Positions 26,304 through 39,692 are shown, counted from the stretch's first letter. The stretch is DNA of 64,000 nucleotides from Mesaphorura yosii (GCA_009869945.1 WIXG01000016.1:248001-312000); one strand, 5' to 3'. Program-made: numbers and translations. The notes: generated from the sequence alone by a model not told the origin.

Positions 26304-26452
26304 TCAGTTGTCCTTTTGCATTTCGCAAAGAGAGCGACAGTCTCTTTTCTCCTTTTTAATTCGGTCCAATAGTGCAAGTGCAATATTGCGGTTTTGGTTG
26401 GATGAGACATCATCTGGACCCGAAAGTGCCGCATCAGCAGCAGGCAAGAAGA
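26304..26452 (-). CDS. Candidate minus-strand terminal exon, unknown protein
   Basis: On the minus strand CACCCTTCCCTCTTCAG is a strong 3' splice site whose AG is at 26454-26453. The sequence after it is open for 48 codons to TGA at 26304-26306. The peptide is protein-like: an Ala-rich start, a Gly-Pro-Asp-Asp turn, then an amphipathic basic stretch (Leu-Leu-Asp-Arg-Ile-Lys-Lys-Glu-Lys) and a hydrophilic end. By hand count 16 of 48 codons begin with G, a coding-like value. There is no ATG near the start, as expected for an internal or last exon, and no family is recognised. It is among the better single-exon candidates, but no partner exon was found. Confidence 0.28.
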
Positions 26453-29400
26453 CTGAAGAGGGAAGGGTGAGCGAACAAACTCCCAAAGTTGAGCAGTTTA
26501 TGTTTTGGATTTACTCGTTTTAATTAACGGTTCGCTCGAGAAATTTCCTAAGAGAGCTATTAACTGGGGAACTCTAAAAAACTGTTCGTATGTACAAATG
26601 TGGAGATCTTTCAGTACCGGTCTTCATCCTCTTCGGCTCTTCCTCACGAACCGCGAACTTTTCGTATTGCTGTGATGGTATTTAATATGAAATAATCTTC
26701 CACTCCAACTGGCTGTCTGTGCGCATTATTGTTCAATGCGTACACTTTGTTACTCTGATGAATGTTGTTTCTGACTTGTTATTCAGCCATTTCTTTCCTT
26801 CAAATACTTGTGTTCTGTATTAAAAATACAACAGTACTTTAGCATTGAATTCGTTCGTCGAAGTTCGAATTTTCAGCCCACTGGAGTCCAAACTCTATTC
26901 TTGTCTAACTCAAGGAATAGAGCCAGGCGTCTTAAATCTTATAAGTGAAAAGTAAAATGAACCAGAATTTATTTATGGCCAAAGCTTTGAATCTTTGTCA
27001 GAAATGCAAGTATTGGTTTCAATCTGAGGGCATTACTCACGAAATCGCATGCATTTTCGCATTCTGGTTAAGATTCGCGAATCGTAATTTCCGAGGCGCG
27101 TTCCAATTTCAAATAAATGGTCGCCTATTTCCAGGTTTTCAATCAGATTTTCCTTTGCGAACAAAACGCATTACATCACACCAGACGTGCACCCTTCGTT
27201 CACCTTTTGCACATTCTGGAAACTAAACTGGAAAAGTTCGTGCTTTGAAAAGTGCAGGGTAATATATTTGGATTGAACGGCAGACCTCTTGAAAAGGTGT
27301 GAAAAGTTGTTTTATTTTTTGAACGAGTTGAAAAGACTGGTGGAAAGTGAAAGTTAATATTTCAAGTATTAACAAAAGTTCAATTGTAGGCTTTCAAAAG
27401 AGGAGAGCGAATAACAAATGTTCCTAATGAAAAGTAGCAACGGCAATAGCCGGGCTGCAGTTTCTTGAAAAATAGTCACAGTGTAGAGCGTGGCAAAATG
27501 AATCAGAATGAAGTGAAGAGATGGAAAATGTGCTTGAAGAAACGGCAGGCATTGGAAGTTAAGTAGCATTGCTCTGCCATGAGAAATTGTAAAATAAAGT
27601 TTAAAATGCTCCGAAAACCTATTTCTGGCAGAATATTGCAGTTTCTATCAGAAGACGAAGGCAAGGTGACTATTGTGCCATTACACAACTACAAAGAACT
27701 TATTTTCTCTTTCTTATTTTCGTCCCGGGCAGGCAGGAGTTGTGTTGTGAAGAAAACATTAAACAAGAAGATGAAGTTGGTGCGTGAGTTTTTAAGCCAT
27801 GTTCGGGATAGCGTATTACATTATTATTATGTCCTTTGCTCCAGCTCGAACGTGAAATACGACATGTTTGCTGCTACCTTTCTTTGAACCTCCTGCGTAG
27901 ATTTTTCTTCAAACTGTGAAACTGTGTTGCATTCGCACAGGAAAGCAGGACATCAAATAAACTCTTTTTAAAGGTTGTGTACTCTCGTACGCTGTGTCTT
28001 GACTGCACTCGACTCAGTCAGTAGTGCTTTTTCTCTCAGTCCGTTCTTAGTGCATGCCAACATCTGGTTCCCATAAGGCAGTAGTATTTTATGATGGTTA
28101 TATTATTTGAGCCTTTGGCTTTTCTTCGTATTTGCTGTGCGGAAGGCAGGCATAAACTCTGCCTAGCCTTTAATATCGGCGTGGCGCGCGAGAAGAAAAA
28201 TTATTTTAGTTTATGCGAGTATGTGATTGCAATTCACTCGACTCCATCATCAAACCGATGAGACCCACACAAAAACGAAGTATGTGTTAAACCCGTATAA
28301 TAAGCTTCCTTTCCAGGCATAATAACAATCGGAATGGTCGCAGTAACACTTTTGCAACTTTGCACGTAAATTAGATTTTGCCTGTCCAAGTCAATTTCAA
28401 CAAAGTCGTTGTGATATTATGAGATCAACACATTTTACTGAACGACAGAGTGATCGGGGTAAAAGAAAAGTGGTAAAAATATGGAAGGAAATGAGTTGTG
28501 GCAACTTTTTATGAGTCACACTTGCATTTTGCCTTCTAAAACTTCTAATACGAGAAAGTGAGAAGTACGTGGCTCTTAATACAATTGGCACTGGCTATGG
28601 GAGACTTCCCCACAGCTCATTTCACCCAACGCCAGTCTGACTCTTGACTTTCAATGTAATTAATCCTGGCGTAAACGCATTTGGTGCATTTCATGTTCTT
28701 TCCGTGACGTATGAATAAAGGAGGAGAAAGCAGTACAGTAGAAAGTTCTTTAGAAGGGCAGCATTTTATTGAGTTAAGCGGGCGGACGAGCCGGGAGCAG
28801 TGCAGCGTGGAAGGGCAACACGAGTTACATTGCGACACGACCAGAGAGCAATTGTACAAGATGAAAACATCTGTGACAGGAATTCTTTCTCGCTGAAACA
28901 AATGTTTGACCAAATGCCCGAATGGTGAAAGAAAAGTCACACACGATTAGGCCTCGTTGGAGTGAATTCAATTTCATTCTACTGCTCACCACACTGTGCT
29001 GCAGACTAGGACTGCTCCCCTTGTCGGACCAACGTTTGGCGTTTACACATACTTGTGCGTTGATGTCGGAAGATTGTGGAGCAGACTCGCCAAGAAGTGA
29101 TAAAATATTGAATACCGCGCATTAATGACTCCTGATATGATTGAGCCTCTGTAATAAAATCTTATTCAGACATGGCATTAATTCAATTCAAAACGCAATA
29201 AGAGACAGTTGATCCACTTTTGATGTATCGCGTTCCGAACTCATTACGGGAAAGCCAAGCCAGAAACCGAGACCAAGTCAAAGGTCGTACTCGGATTAGA
29301 TTAAAGCAATTTTAAAAAGTCTGATGCCAAAGTCTAGGATTTGTTGACAGAGATCAAAGAAACAAATCCAGTCGGTTCAATTTTTGAATTTCTTTGCCTT

Positions 29401-29586
29401 CGTCTCAAACGGAATGGAATTTTTGTCAATTAAGTTGCAAGGGAGAGCAGCTACTCATCAAAAATATCAAAGAAAGTTCCTTCTTCTCATGTCGGAAGAG
29501 GAAAGCGAGAAGGGTCATTCATCGGTCAGGCCAGCCGAGTATTGGATAAGTTTGATCTTCCTTTGCATGCTGCTTATGCCAGTGCC
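26453..29586. other. Non-coding stretch
   Basis: No gene seen. Frames near 26.9, 27.6 and 28.6-28.9 kb look random. No structured repeat was noted. Confidence 0.5.
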
Positions 29587-29623
29587 TAATGATATGAGTG
29601 ATGTTGATGGTATCATATCATTA
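29587..29623. repeat. 11-bp perfect inverted repeat, 15-base loop
   Basis: TAATGATATGA (29587-29597) is the exact reverse complement of TCATATCATTA (29613-29623), with 15 bases between. The stem is A+T-rich. It is too short for a microRNA precursor. It could be a dyad binding site for a dimeric factor or a coincidence. Confidence 0.75.
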
Positions 29624-30513
29624 CGTCAAAAGAGTGGACGGACAAAATACATGTGATGTTATTGGAGAAATGTGACTTGAATACTAAGCGCCGTCAGAAA
29701 GCATTCCGCCGGTGCAGATCAGAGGACGAGGCCACTGCAGCGTGAAACCTGCTGCTGTTATTGAGTTGTACGCAGGCATGGAGCCATTGTTAGTCTGTCT
29801 CTGCAGATGTCGAATTTGAAATGCTTCTGATTTCTGACTCTGGGTCCCGACTTCTCCTTCTCAATACTGCCGAAGCCAATGACATTGAATTCTCGTTCGC
29901 ATTAAATGCAAAATACATTCTTATGGCACTGCATCTTTTATTGCAGCGCATAAAAAGCATGAAGTGCTTTCCCTTCTTCTCCTTTGTCGGAGTAGCAGTG
30001 CAGCGCAGCATGCAGATGATTGTTTAAACTTGACAAGACACAAGATATTTGAAAAAGAAATCTGGAAGTGAGTCTCAATATTGAGAACATGTCGAATATT
30101 ATTAGGATTTGTGTGCAGCCAGAAGAAGCAAGCTGAGAGAGTCAGCTCGACTCTCGTCAAGTGCAACTTTTTGTTTCAGATTTCCATCGTCTCTGTCTGT
30201 CTTCCGCTAGAATTATACATTTCGTACTCCCAGACTCCAAGCACAGCATTTGGCTGGTAGTCTCATCTCTCGCATATGACATATATTCGAATAATATCAA
30301 AATGCTTGTATCCAGCGTGGCCGAAATTGCAAGCACATATTCGACTGCGTTTCCTTTCCGATCGATGAAGAACGCGGATGATTGAAGATTCAGAATGTTT
30401 TCCCTTTCCTTTTTTGACTCTTTTTTGTACTTTCTCTGTCCTTTTTGTCGTCTATGCTTTATTACACGTTTCTTCCGTGGTCGTTCCTTCCGTATTATTA
30501 TTTATCTGTGCAG

Positions 30514-30632
30514 CACAGAATGCCCGGCACGAAATACGAAGGTCCATATTCGGGTCCACATCATGCCCAGCTCAACCAGTGATAGCGGAGGCAGATAGCG
30601 TCTTGCACTGGCGCAAGAAGCAGGGCGAGTGA
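30514..30632 (+). other. Weak exon-like segment after a long pyrimidine tract
   Basis: A pyrimidine-rich run from about 30395 ends in TTTATCTGTGCAG (AG at 30512-30513). The following 119 bases are open in one frame to TGA at 30630-30632, and the other two frames are also open for a while. Read without splicing, the frame (30378-30632, 84 codons) has a long hydrophobic segment, which is simply what a pyrimidine tract encodes. It is best seen as a possible cryptic acceptor. Confidence 0.12.
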
Positions 30633-33027
30633 ATGCCTGTGTCCAATATCGAATCTTGAGAACGGATCCTGATGCAGCAGCACAAACGCGCGTTCTTCGT
30701 CTGTCCGTAACACTCTTCATGATTTATGGACTCTGATTAATTCTATCGCGTCTCGTCGCATCTTCTCAGATGAAAAGTTGCGCGTTCTGTGCGTTCTTTT
30801 CTGAGCTCCAAAATTGTCCGGCTGCTTAGCGAAAAATGTTTATTCTGTCAAGAAGATGCGGCACGAGTTTAATAGTTAGTAAAGAAAAATTGTCAACCCA
30901 TTTCACTTTTCTGTTATGCAACAACATTTTTGCCAGCCCTTTTCTCAACTCTCAAGCTGGCGTATTTTTCGTTTTTGCTTACTCACGCTCATTCTTTGAC
31001 TAATGCCATCTTGCATGCATACACACTGTAATCATTCATTCAAATACTCTGTGTACCAGAAAATGATAACTATGAATTTGTATTGGCTGCTTCGCTTCAA
31101 TTTTCATCTTCAATTCTCGGAAGGATACTTCCCATTGTCCGAATTTAATGCACGGAATATTTCATTTTCCCATTTCGCAAATGTTTTCGACAATGAAGCC
31201 AACAAATTGTGAATCGCTTCGTCTCTTTGTCAGATTTTTCTGGAAAACAAATTTTAAACGTTAACAAAACTGAAAACTCCACACACGCCATCAAAATATT
31301 ACATTTTACTTTTGAGTTTTGTGCGCAAGTCCTCCATACATAAATCAGACGCATTCATTTCAGCAGCATGTACAAAGGTGAGCCTCTCTGATGAAAAATA
31401 GATGGAATAATAATTACTCCCGAATCAAAGCACTTAAAGTTGAGAAAAATTGAAATATTACAAAGAATTTCATGTACGAATGAACGAAGAGTAGAATTTG
31501 ATTCGCTCTACAATTTTATTCACTTCAAAAGTAAAGCATGGACGCTCATTAATCATTTAAAAGTTCCAACTGCAGCAGAGCAACTTTTTTGCGTTTTCTT
31601 TCGGCGTGCCGTCTGCCTGCCAAAGGTACACGCAATCAAAGCAGCGCAAGAACTCATTTTTGAGTCCGGGCTTCGCCTTCATCTTTCCATTGCGACTGCG
31701 ACTCCCTTGATTCGTTTCCACCCATTTAAACGTTAAAAGCAAAGACTGCACATGTGAAGACGAACTGGATGAAAAATCAAGCAAATTTTTATCACGAAAG
31801 GCAATGCTTCGGTCTTCATTGTGTGGTAAAATAAAAAGTAGTTTAGTAAAACCAAACGCAAGAATGAAATGAGAACAAGTGGAATTAAGTTTCGCGTGAT
31901 TTTTTGAGTTTGCCTACTTGGCATTCAAGACGCGAATTTTTCTATCACGCTCACACTTCTGGCCTGCCCTGACTTTCTTGCTCTGATAAAAATTCTTGCC
32001 CGTGATTTTTTTAGGCTACAAATCAGAGTCGAGCAGAGAGGCTGGTGAGAATGGTGACGTGGGCTCCACATTTGATAGCAGTAATTTACAGCAAAAGGTG
32101 CAGTGTCGTTCCAATCTTCGCCAAGGTCTCCCTTTCATTTGAGAATTCGCAAAAAAGGCACCGGTTGGTTCGGGCAAAGTTGGTGAATTGATTCGTAATG
32201 AGTTCTCTGCAGCAGGGAATTAACATTCTTCCAGTCAAACTTTTGTTGGAGACAAGAGCACAAACACGGAGTTGATATGATAGTATTTTATAAGGTGGTC
32301 TAGTTCACAAATGCGTTTCTGATAGCACGAACCCACGCCTTTCACAGACGCATGGTCTTGACATTATTATAATATAATTAAGCATAAATTCCAAGTAATC
32401 ACTCTCAAGGAATGATTGCATCAAGCAAAAGTTTCCTTTATTGCTTGTCTTGCCGTTCCAACTTCTTTCTCATCCTCATCAAAAGAGTTTATTTGCCTTG
32501 AGAACATTTTACGAGCACCACGTATAGTTTTATGCCGACCACATTACGCTATTCTTCTTCGTCCGTGTTGTTTCTGATGGAACCACCTCGAGCGCGGTCA
32601 TGATCACCAATTTCTGTCGGATTTCAGTCTAATGCCTTGTTCGGATTGTAACTGCAGGTGAAATGAGAACAAGAACAGCACCGGGCATTGAGACATCCCC
32701 TTCTACTAATTTCACTTTAATTATACCTCACAATGACTACTCTCGTTCCCTCATGTCCAGATTCAAAGACAAGCCAGCAAGTTCAGATTAGTAACCACAT
32801 TTGTTAAAGCAATACTCGATTTCCTTGAATATTTGCCTCCTTTTTAACACAACGCAAGCTATCAATGATTTATTAAGGCCGACCGAAACTGTAAACATTT
32901 ATCGGTATGCAAATGTGACTGCTGAAGCAGAAAAATGCCACAAGGGGCTGAAAATGCTTATCATTTTCACTCGCCGTGTGTGGCATAAAACAATATCATG
33001 CTTGGGTTCAGAAACTCCTTGTTTTAT
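30633..33027. other. Non-coding stretch
   Basis: No supported gene, repeat or promoter was seen. Short frames near 31.0, 31.5 and 32.8 kb look random. Confidence 0.55.
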
Positions 33028-33474
33028 TTATTTGAGTGTAACTAAAGACAGGAAACAGGGAAGAATTTGACAGGGCTTAATTGAAAACTCCACCTCTCTC
33101 GCTAATACGTTACATGTGGTATTTACACAGGTTGGAATCTCAACCGCAACGAACAGCCCAACTGCCGTTGCCATCCGTCCTTTAAGGGCATCGTCGTTTT
33201 CGAGCTGCTCTGTCTCGAAATCATGATGACTTGCAGATAAACACTTACCGTGCCACTCTGGCGATGCAAACATCTTGTCTTGTAATTGTTTGCTGGCACT
33301 GGGCTGCTCTGCGTGATGGGTGCGGACGCAATGAAGGGAAGAAGACCTTTTATTTATCATTTGAGAATGAGAACGAAATCTCTCGCATGAAAATCGACCG
33401 ATTATTTTGTGTCTGAAGAATTCTGGAAGGGATAGAAATATCCCTCCTTTATAAGTACAAATGATGTACGACAT
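33028..33474 (-). CDS. Longest open frame (148 codons), probably chance, with splice-like signals inside
   Basis: A minus-strand ATG at 33474 opens 148 codons to TAA at 33028-33030. One or two frames this long are expected by chance in 64 kb. The first 75 codons have few first-position G (12 of 75), which is non-coding-like, whereas 57 codons after the donor have 24. Inside is a strong acceptor (pyrimidine tract ending ATCACGCAG, AG at 33310-33309) and, 60 bases on, a perfect donor CACG|GTAAGT at 33248. These bound a possible 60-base exon (33308-33249). No domain, signal peptide or family is recognised. Either the whole frame is accidental or only part belongs to a spliced gene. Confidence 0.13.
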   Translation of the reverse strand: MSYIICTYKGGIFLSLPEFFRHKIIGRFSCERFRSHSQMINKRSSSLHCVRTHHAEQPSASKQLQDKMFASPEWHGKCLSASHHDFETEQLENDDALKGRMATAVGLFVAVEIPTCVNTTCNVLAREVEFSIKPCQILPCFLSLVTLK

Positions 33475-36400
33475 TTGAGGAATTTCGTCTAGTCGAGCAC
33501 ATTTCCCCTTCGGATGTCAACTGGGATCATTTCGCACGGAGTCCGGGCGAAGACCAAGTAAGACTTCTTTGCCAGGTTCTTCTGCAGTCAGTCGACATGG
33601 AAGGGTGACTTGAGAATTGGGATGACTCCCCGCAAATGTTTCCACAAGAAATCCGAAAACATTCGAGCTGGAGAAAATGTAATCAATCAACTTTAACTAA
33701 GTTTAACTTTTTTCATAATTCTTTTCTTGGAGGAAATAGAAAAACGATCAACAGGCGAAGCGAAGAAAGACACCGCCGTCGCATCTTCACCGTTCACCCT
33801 TTCGTCTCGCTCTCGGTTCAGGTCTCACACCAAAAGGGGAAGACGCTAATGCTAATGTTGGGGTTGATGACGAAGTAGAGCCACATGAGAGCATGATTTT
33901 GTAATGTGTCGAAAATAAACGTGTATCAGAGAGAAATATTTTGGGGACTTCATGCGTAACATTCTTGTCGTAAATGAATATTAATGATTTCATGCAAGGA
34001 CGCTAATTCGATTCAAATGACTTTTATTTGCTGCCGTAATGAATTGTGTTTCACGTTTCCCATATCGAGCGGCGAAAGACAACGGACGAGGTTGGACAGT
34101 CAACACAGTGCTTTCAATTCTCAGGCCTCAGAACGCCAGAAGAATGGACACATGCTCGGCACCGGCAAGTCCCACTCTTTTAATGTGGCATGTGAGCGAA
34201 TTACAAAATTTAATTTTAAGTGTAACGCGCTGCTTCGCTATTAATTTCATTTGTTAACCCAATTAGACGTGTTACTCTTCAGTGGACGCTCCGCGGTGGC
34301 TGAGTGCTATGAAATTTTAACGAGATGAAATCAACCCCTGACACTTGTCAGCCTAATTCCGTTTTCCCCACCCGACCTTTGTAAATGCTGAGAACTGTTG
34401 TTCATTGCTTGGTACTTATGTGCCTACACACGAGTACGAGTCGCGGGCTTAACAATGGCCAGCTAAGCTGTTAACTCACACTTCAAATGAACGAACATTC
34501 AATCATTGTTGATTAGTTGAATTTGCTTATGTAATTTTGTGTCACTCTTGCTTTCAATTACGCGCGATTGTCCTGGCCGCTGTGCTGTGGCTGTTGTCCT
34601 TGTGCCAGAAACCCATTAGTGGATGGCTAACGAATTAAATCCGTAATTCCTATTCTTCGATCTGTCGAGTGTCCTCTGTCAATCCAACTCGAGGCATTTC
34701 GGCAGTAGTAGTGGGAAGAATTTTATGCATGTCCTAATTTTACGGCCCCTCTGCAGTTATAAATTTTACCAAATCACAGATTAAATCGAATCAATAAGTT
34801 TCCACTTGATTTTCCTCCAAATGAAAGATTTCTCGCATCAAAATATGATTTTGCAGATATCATAAAATCTTATGAATGATCTCAAATCTCAATGTAACGA
34901 CCGTGCAGGAATCGGCGGCCTTTTTCTCATTACTCGAGTCAGGTTTCCTGCAGTATAAACTTTACGCTATAGTAATAAAACGAATTCGAACGGGAAATGA
35001 TGAGGCAATAAAAATTGTCTAACGTTTAATAGGCGCTATTTGTCCTCGTGTCTTTTCTTTCAGCTCCTTGCATTCACTTCTGATTTTCCTTCTCTCATCT
35101 TCTCTGCCTTTACTGCCATTGTCTTCCTCTTTCAATTCCCCACGCTGCGCTGCTCTCTTGTTCACTTCGCGTTGGAGTGTGAAAACATGAATTATTGTGA
35201 CTATGACACGATTACGGCGTCTATACGAATAATAAAAGATCTGAAACGACCATGGTCAGCAGTCTCGAGTCTCGGTGGATGATTTGTCAGCAGCGAGCAC
35301 TCATCCGGCGCGGCGCACTAAATAACAAATTATCAAGCGTCTTATATGGCAGCCGTGGCCGTAACAGTTGGCATTAAAATTGCAGATATGCTGCAATAAA
35401 CTCTCATTGTGTGAAATTTGCACATGTTCAATAAAATCTTGTTCGTTTCGCAAGCCTGCCTAAGCCGTAAGAATGAGACTGAATTACAAGGTTAAGCGCC
35501 CATTATTATTGCAGCCTATAAATATAGCCTGAGTTGTCCTCACATAAATAATAATTGGACTTGATCTGAACTAAGAGCATGAACAAGACTTGGTTCTTGA
35601 CTTGCAGCGTCTTTATGTATTCTCATGCAAATTTACGGTTACTGTAATTTGTAATTTACGAAAGGTGTCGCAGTCACGATCTTCATCGTGATGTGGGAAA
35701 TTAAAATTTACAAGTCGAGTGGCTTGCATCGGTAAATCTCGAGCAAGGATTATTGAAATTTTTATTGGTGGCAATTAATGTGTGACAGAAAAACGTAAAC
35801 TTTTTGCTCTGCAATACACCAAAAAAATCCTGCATGCTGTGCTTATACGAATTACTGCCTCATGTTTTTCTAGTACGCTAAATTGAAACCATAAGTCTTA
35901 ATTTACCTTTTGGACCGATGTATCATGAATTCATACATTCATGCATTGCACAACAAAGTTTGTCGCTACAGATTAACATAAAGTACGAATACACGTCTTG
36001 CTTCTTCCAGTCAAGGCAGGGATTTCAAAACTTGTAAGTTTTTTAGCTGTCAACTTGATTGCGAAACTTGTTAACTAGACTTTTTAGTATCCTCCGACTG
36101 TGAAGGAAACCAGTTCCATATGCTTGAAAGAGAAAAATCTTGAAAATTCAAATCTTACATGGCACCGCATTTCCTGTTGCGTTTTGTACATTTCAAGCGA
36201 CATTTCTTGCAGTGTAGTGCAGGCAGAAGTCGGTAATCTCAACTATTACGTGAAGACAGAACTCGGCATGAATAATGTCACTTTATTTAGATAGCACAAA
36301 TTTCTGGAGGAATGGAAATATGCTTGGATTTTTCAGACTTGTATTATTAGAACCTTCGAAATGCTGCTGAGGCTCGCGCAATTTCCTACAATCTAATTCT

Positions 36401-37992
36401 TGCAAAGTTATAGAATGAGCGTATGCAAGCGTATCCCACGACTCCGTGGCTTGGCCAAGTCACCGGTTCTGAAAGACACATTTAAATTGTCAAAACCGCA
36501 CAGAAATATAATACGTTGAACGTCTACTGCGTTTTGCTAATGGTGATGTCAGGTGGGAAGTGATGAATCACCCGACGTCCCGTCTTCCTTTCATATCTCA
36601 CAACCCGAGTTCAGAGGTTTCGGATTTGAGGATTTAACATGGCTCAGGAAACTCGGGATAAAAATAAAATACATTTCTTAATACGACCAAATGAGAAGCG
36701 ACGGCATAAAAGTGTCATACTGGGATTAGGAAGGAGTCATCCGAATATAATTTCATTTCGCAGACCTTCACAGACTTCGCACTGTCACAATTCATCATCG
36801 CATGGAATTTTCTCCTACATCACGGGACTTTTATTCGGACCTACACACAAGGAAAGGGTTAATTTTGCGGGTTAGACCAATATTTAGCGTTGTGGGTGGG
36901 AAAGTTGAATTAAGGCAATTCTCTCTGCATGAAATGACACACCTTAAAGAATACATTCTCGTCAATAAAGAATGAGTTCATGGCGATTTCGGACGTACGA
37001 GGACGCAGCAATTACGATGAGCGAGCAATCATGAGAATGTTCCAGAAAAAGACATCAATGCAACCATAGGAAAATGCAACGCAACCAGCAATTACGAGAT
37101 TGTGGTATTTTGCTAAAAATAGTCCGTATCATGTGTCTTTTTTTGCGTACATACACCGAAAGTTGTACTCAAAAATGACATGGAATCCCTCGAGGAAAAC
37201 ACAAGATGCATTTGTTGTAGATAAATTAAGCAATTTTATTGTAAAAAGGTAAACGTAAACGTTTGCCCAAATTATAGACCACAGAAACTACAAAAGTACG
37301 ATGGAACAGAACTTACGTATTTAGTGCTTACGTTGTTTCATGTTTCTTTCTTTCGTAATTACATAATGCAAGACCAAAAACATAGGTTGCTTGCTGGCTT
37401 GATTCTGGACACATTGCGCTACACCGCCGTTTACTGCCCCATATTAAAATTCACTCAAGAAGTTATCCAAACTTCAAGAGCAAACTGAACTGAAAACACG
37501 CTGCAGCTGCGAAAAAGAACTCCTGGAATGGAAATGGAGAAGTTAAATATTTAAAATGGTGCTTGTTAACAAGTCCTTAAAAACCTGATAACGGACCGCA
37601 AACATGCAAAGTCCGCTCTCTGCTTCCTCCGAGCATGAGAACGAAGTTGGTCAGTGAATTATTCAATAATACATTTGGTGCTTGCTGTAAGATGTAAATC
37701 CACCGGCTGAAGTGCGTGGCATGCGAATTTCTCTAAACTGGGTGATGAAAGCGGCAGGTGTGAGTGGAGGAACGGCTGCAGTGGCTGTGTAGGCGAACGC
37801 CTAGCACTTATGGCTTAATGAACGGCAGATTCGGCAAACAGTAATCAGAAGCGGAAGAACGGCGTAAATGAGGTGGTCAATACAAACTGAGTCCCAATTA
37901 TTGCACAAGTCAACGGATTTAATTGGAATACTTGAATTATCAAAACACAAGTACAATCAAGAACGGATTAAACCACATGACCGCCTTGCAAG
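33475..37992. other. Non-coding stretch
   Basis: TATAAATATA at 35517-35526 is TATA-like but has no start or frame nearby. ATGAATTCAT at 35935-35944 is a perfect 10-bp palindrome nested in further CATGAAT/ATTCATG symmetry. Homeodomain-type TAAT cores are scattered near 34.5-34.65 kb. No coding frame is supported. Confidence 0.5.
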
Positions 37993-38033
37993 AAAGTGCG
38001 CTTTATCAAATAATATTTGATTAAGCGCACTTT
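37993..38033. repeat. 41-bp near-perfect palindrome (20-bp arms, 1-base centre)
   Basis: The left arm 37993-38012 (starting AAAGTGCGCTT) and right arm 38014-38033 (ending AAGCGCACTTT) are reverse complements at 19 of 20 positions around the single base 38013. The only mismatch is near the middle of the arm. It lies one base before a second perfect inverted repeat. Arms this long with no loop point to a cruciform-forming element, a fold-back transposon remnant, or an inverted duplication. No terminal repeat or target-site duplication was identified. Confidence 0.9.
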
Positions 38034-38034
38034 G

Positions 38035-38067
38035 ATTGTTTCGTGCACGATAATGGCACGAAACAAT
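38035..38067. repeat. 12-bp perfect hairpin next to the palindrome
   Basis: ATTGTTTCGTGC (38035-38046) is the exact reverse complement of GCACGAAACAAT (38056-38067) around a 9-base loop. Only base 38034 separates it from the preceding palindrome. Together they make a 75-bp double-dyad unit. The arms of the two dyads are unrelated to each other apart from a shared GTGC core. Confidence 0.9.
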
Positions 38068-39692
38068 TCGCGTGTCATACTTATAAGTTTTGGCTGGCAG
38101 TTTTGATTCGGATTACAACAAGCTTAAATAAGAGACAGAACAAAAGTCAAAAGTCACAACTTTCCACTAAATGGGATGGAAGATTAAATTGGCTAACCCT
38201 TGCTTCTCCGAAATTGTATCTGTAGCCAAAATAAGGCAATTCAAATTTGTATTATGTCACACGCATTACATTTGGTAATATTCTTACGAAACCACTTCAT
38301 TCATTCATTCAGGAACGAATAAAATTCTCGTAATGCTCACTTGTCTTTTTGCAAAATGTTTCGATATGAAACGTGACTTATTTAAGATTTCAAAGTATGA
38401 CGACTTTGTTTCCGAAAGTTGTACATAACAAAACAGAGCGTGGAGTAAACTTGTATTTCCCTCTGCTCGTTACTTTTACTTCCTCTTTACAATGGGATTT
38501 CTCCTTTGGGCTCTCTTTCTTCTCGAACTTTTAAAACTAAATGAAAGTTTCCGCGAACGAAATATGCTTGCTGCTTGTACCATGCAACACAATAGCAAAA
38601 TGCACAAAGTCTGACTCCACAGTCTCGTTCATATCTTGTTAACTTTTTGCTCGCATTGGAGGCACTCAGCTCACATGTTGGAAGTCGTCGCTCTTCTCGC
38701 TTTGATTTTCACTTGACTAGTTCCCATGCATTGCATCCACTCGATTGCCAGGCCAGTCCAATCACCAGCAGCGAAGCGCCCGCTGCGTGGTCGTGCATCT
38801 TGGTGGCATTTATTCTTCGATTGGACCGAGAAAGTCAAAGCCAAGACTCATTGCACTTCTCAATCAAGTTGTCAGACTGAAAAGAAACTGCATTTATCCG
38901 TTTATAGCATAATGCCGTATGAAAATCCATCGTAATATTTCTGGCTTCAGTTATAAATAACATGGCAAGTTATTTTTATATTGCAAATGATTCCCAACTC
39001 AACTTCTTGACTCGACGGCGTGTTTGTGTCTTGCGCCTGTGAGTTTGTAGCGAGTTGCCTGCCTGCTTCTCCAAAAATAAATCTCCTGTGTCGAATTAAA
39101 GTTGAATTTGATCATTCCAACTTGGCTTTGAGTTGCTGCCGTCTTGGGCGCAATAATGTTGCGTTGCATGTTCCACCAAAACAGGAAATGTAAGTTTCCA
39201 TTTCGTTTTGATGGACCCATCAATAAAAAGAAGACGGAGACGATTCTCTTCTCCCGATTCATTCAGACGGATACAACGGAGCTCTTTCACTCTTCAATTT
39301 TTACAAATAACCTTCTTTGTACTTGCCTATGAAATATCGACTGACGAGACTGAATACTGAATCACGAAATCGATGTATCAGAACATTCATTGCGAGACGT
39401 GACATTCACTGAACACTTTTCAGATCAGGCGCAGTCGAAGAAATTCCTGTTTTCATCGACACGCGACATTTTAAGGGCGTGCTTGCTTGTGACTCAGCTC
39501 ACGGCGGTGCAAATGTGCTTTGAATGCGCTGACGCTGAGAAATGAATGAGCGTAATATTGATAATAACAATTCAATTACAAAGGGATTAGTGTGGTGGAG
39601 TTGAAGAGTCCCGCAAAAGGCTTAAAGGTTTGCGGTTATTTTATGTCTGAATTTCAAAGTACACTTTGTTTAGAAACCAATTCTGAGGAGGG
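38068..39692. other. Non-coding stretch with a short (TTCA)n run
   Basis: About four TTCA units lie at 38296-38311. The plus-strand frames near 38.6-38.9 and minus-strand frames near 39.0-39.3 kb look random. No gene is supported. Confidence 0.5.

Noticed and set aside
33028-33474. 148-codon frame as a complete single-exon gene
   Set aside because: With stops about every 18 codons, one or two frames of this length are expected by chance in six frames of 64 kb. Its first half has non-coding composition.
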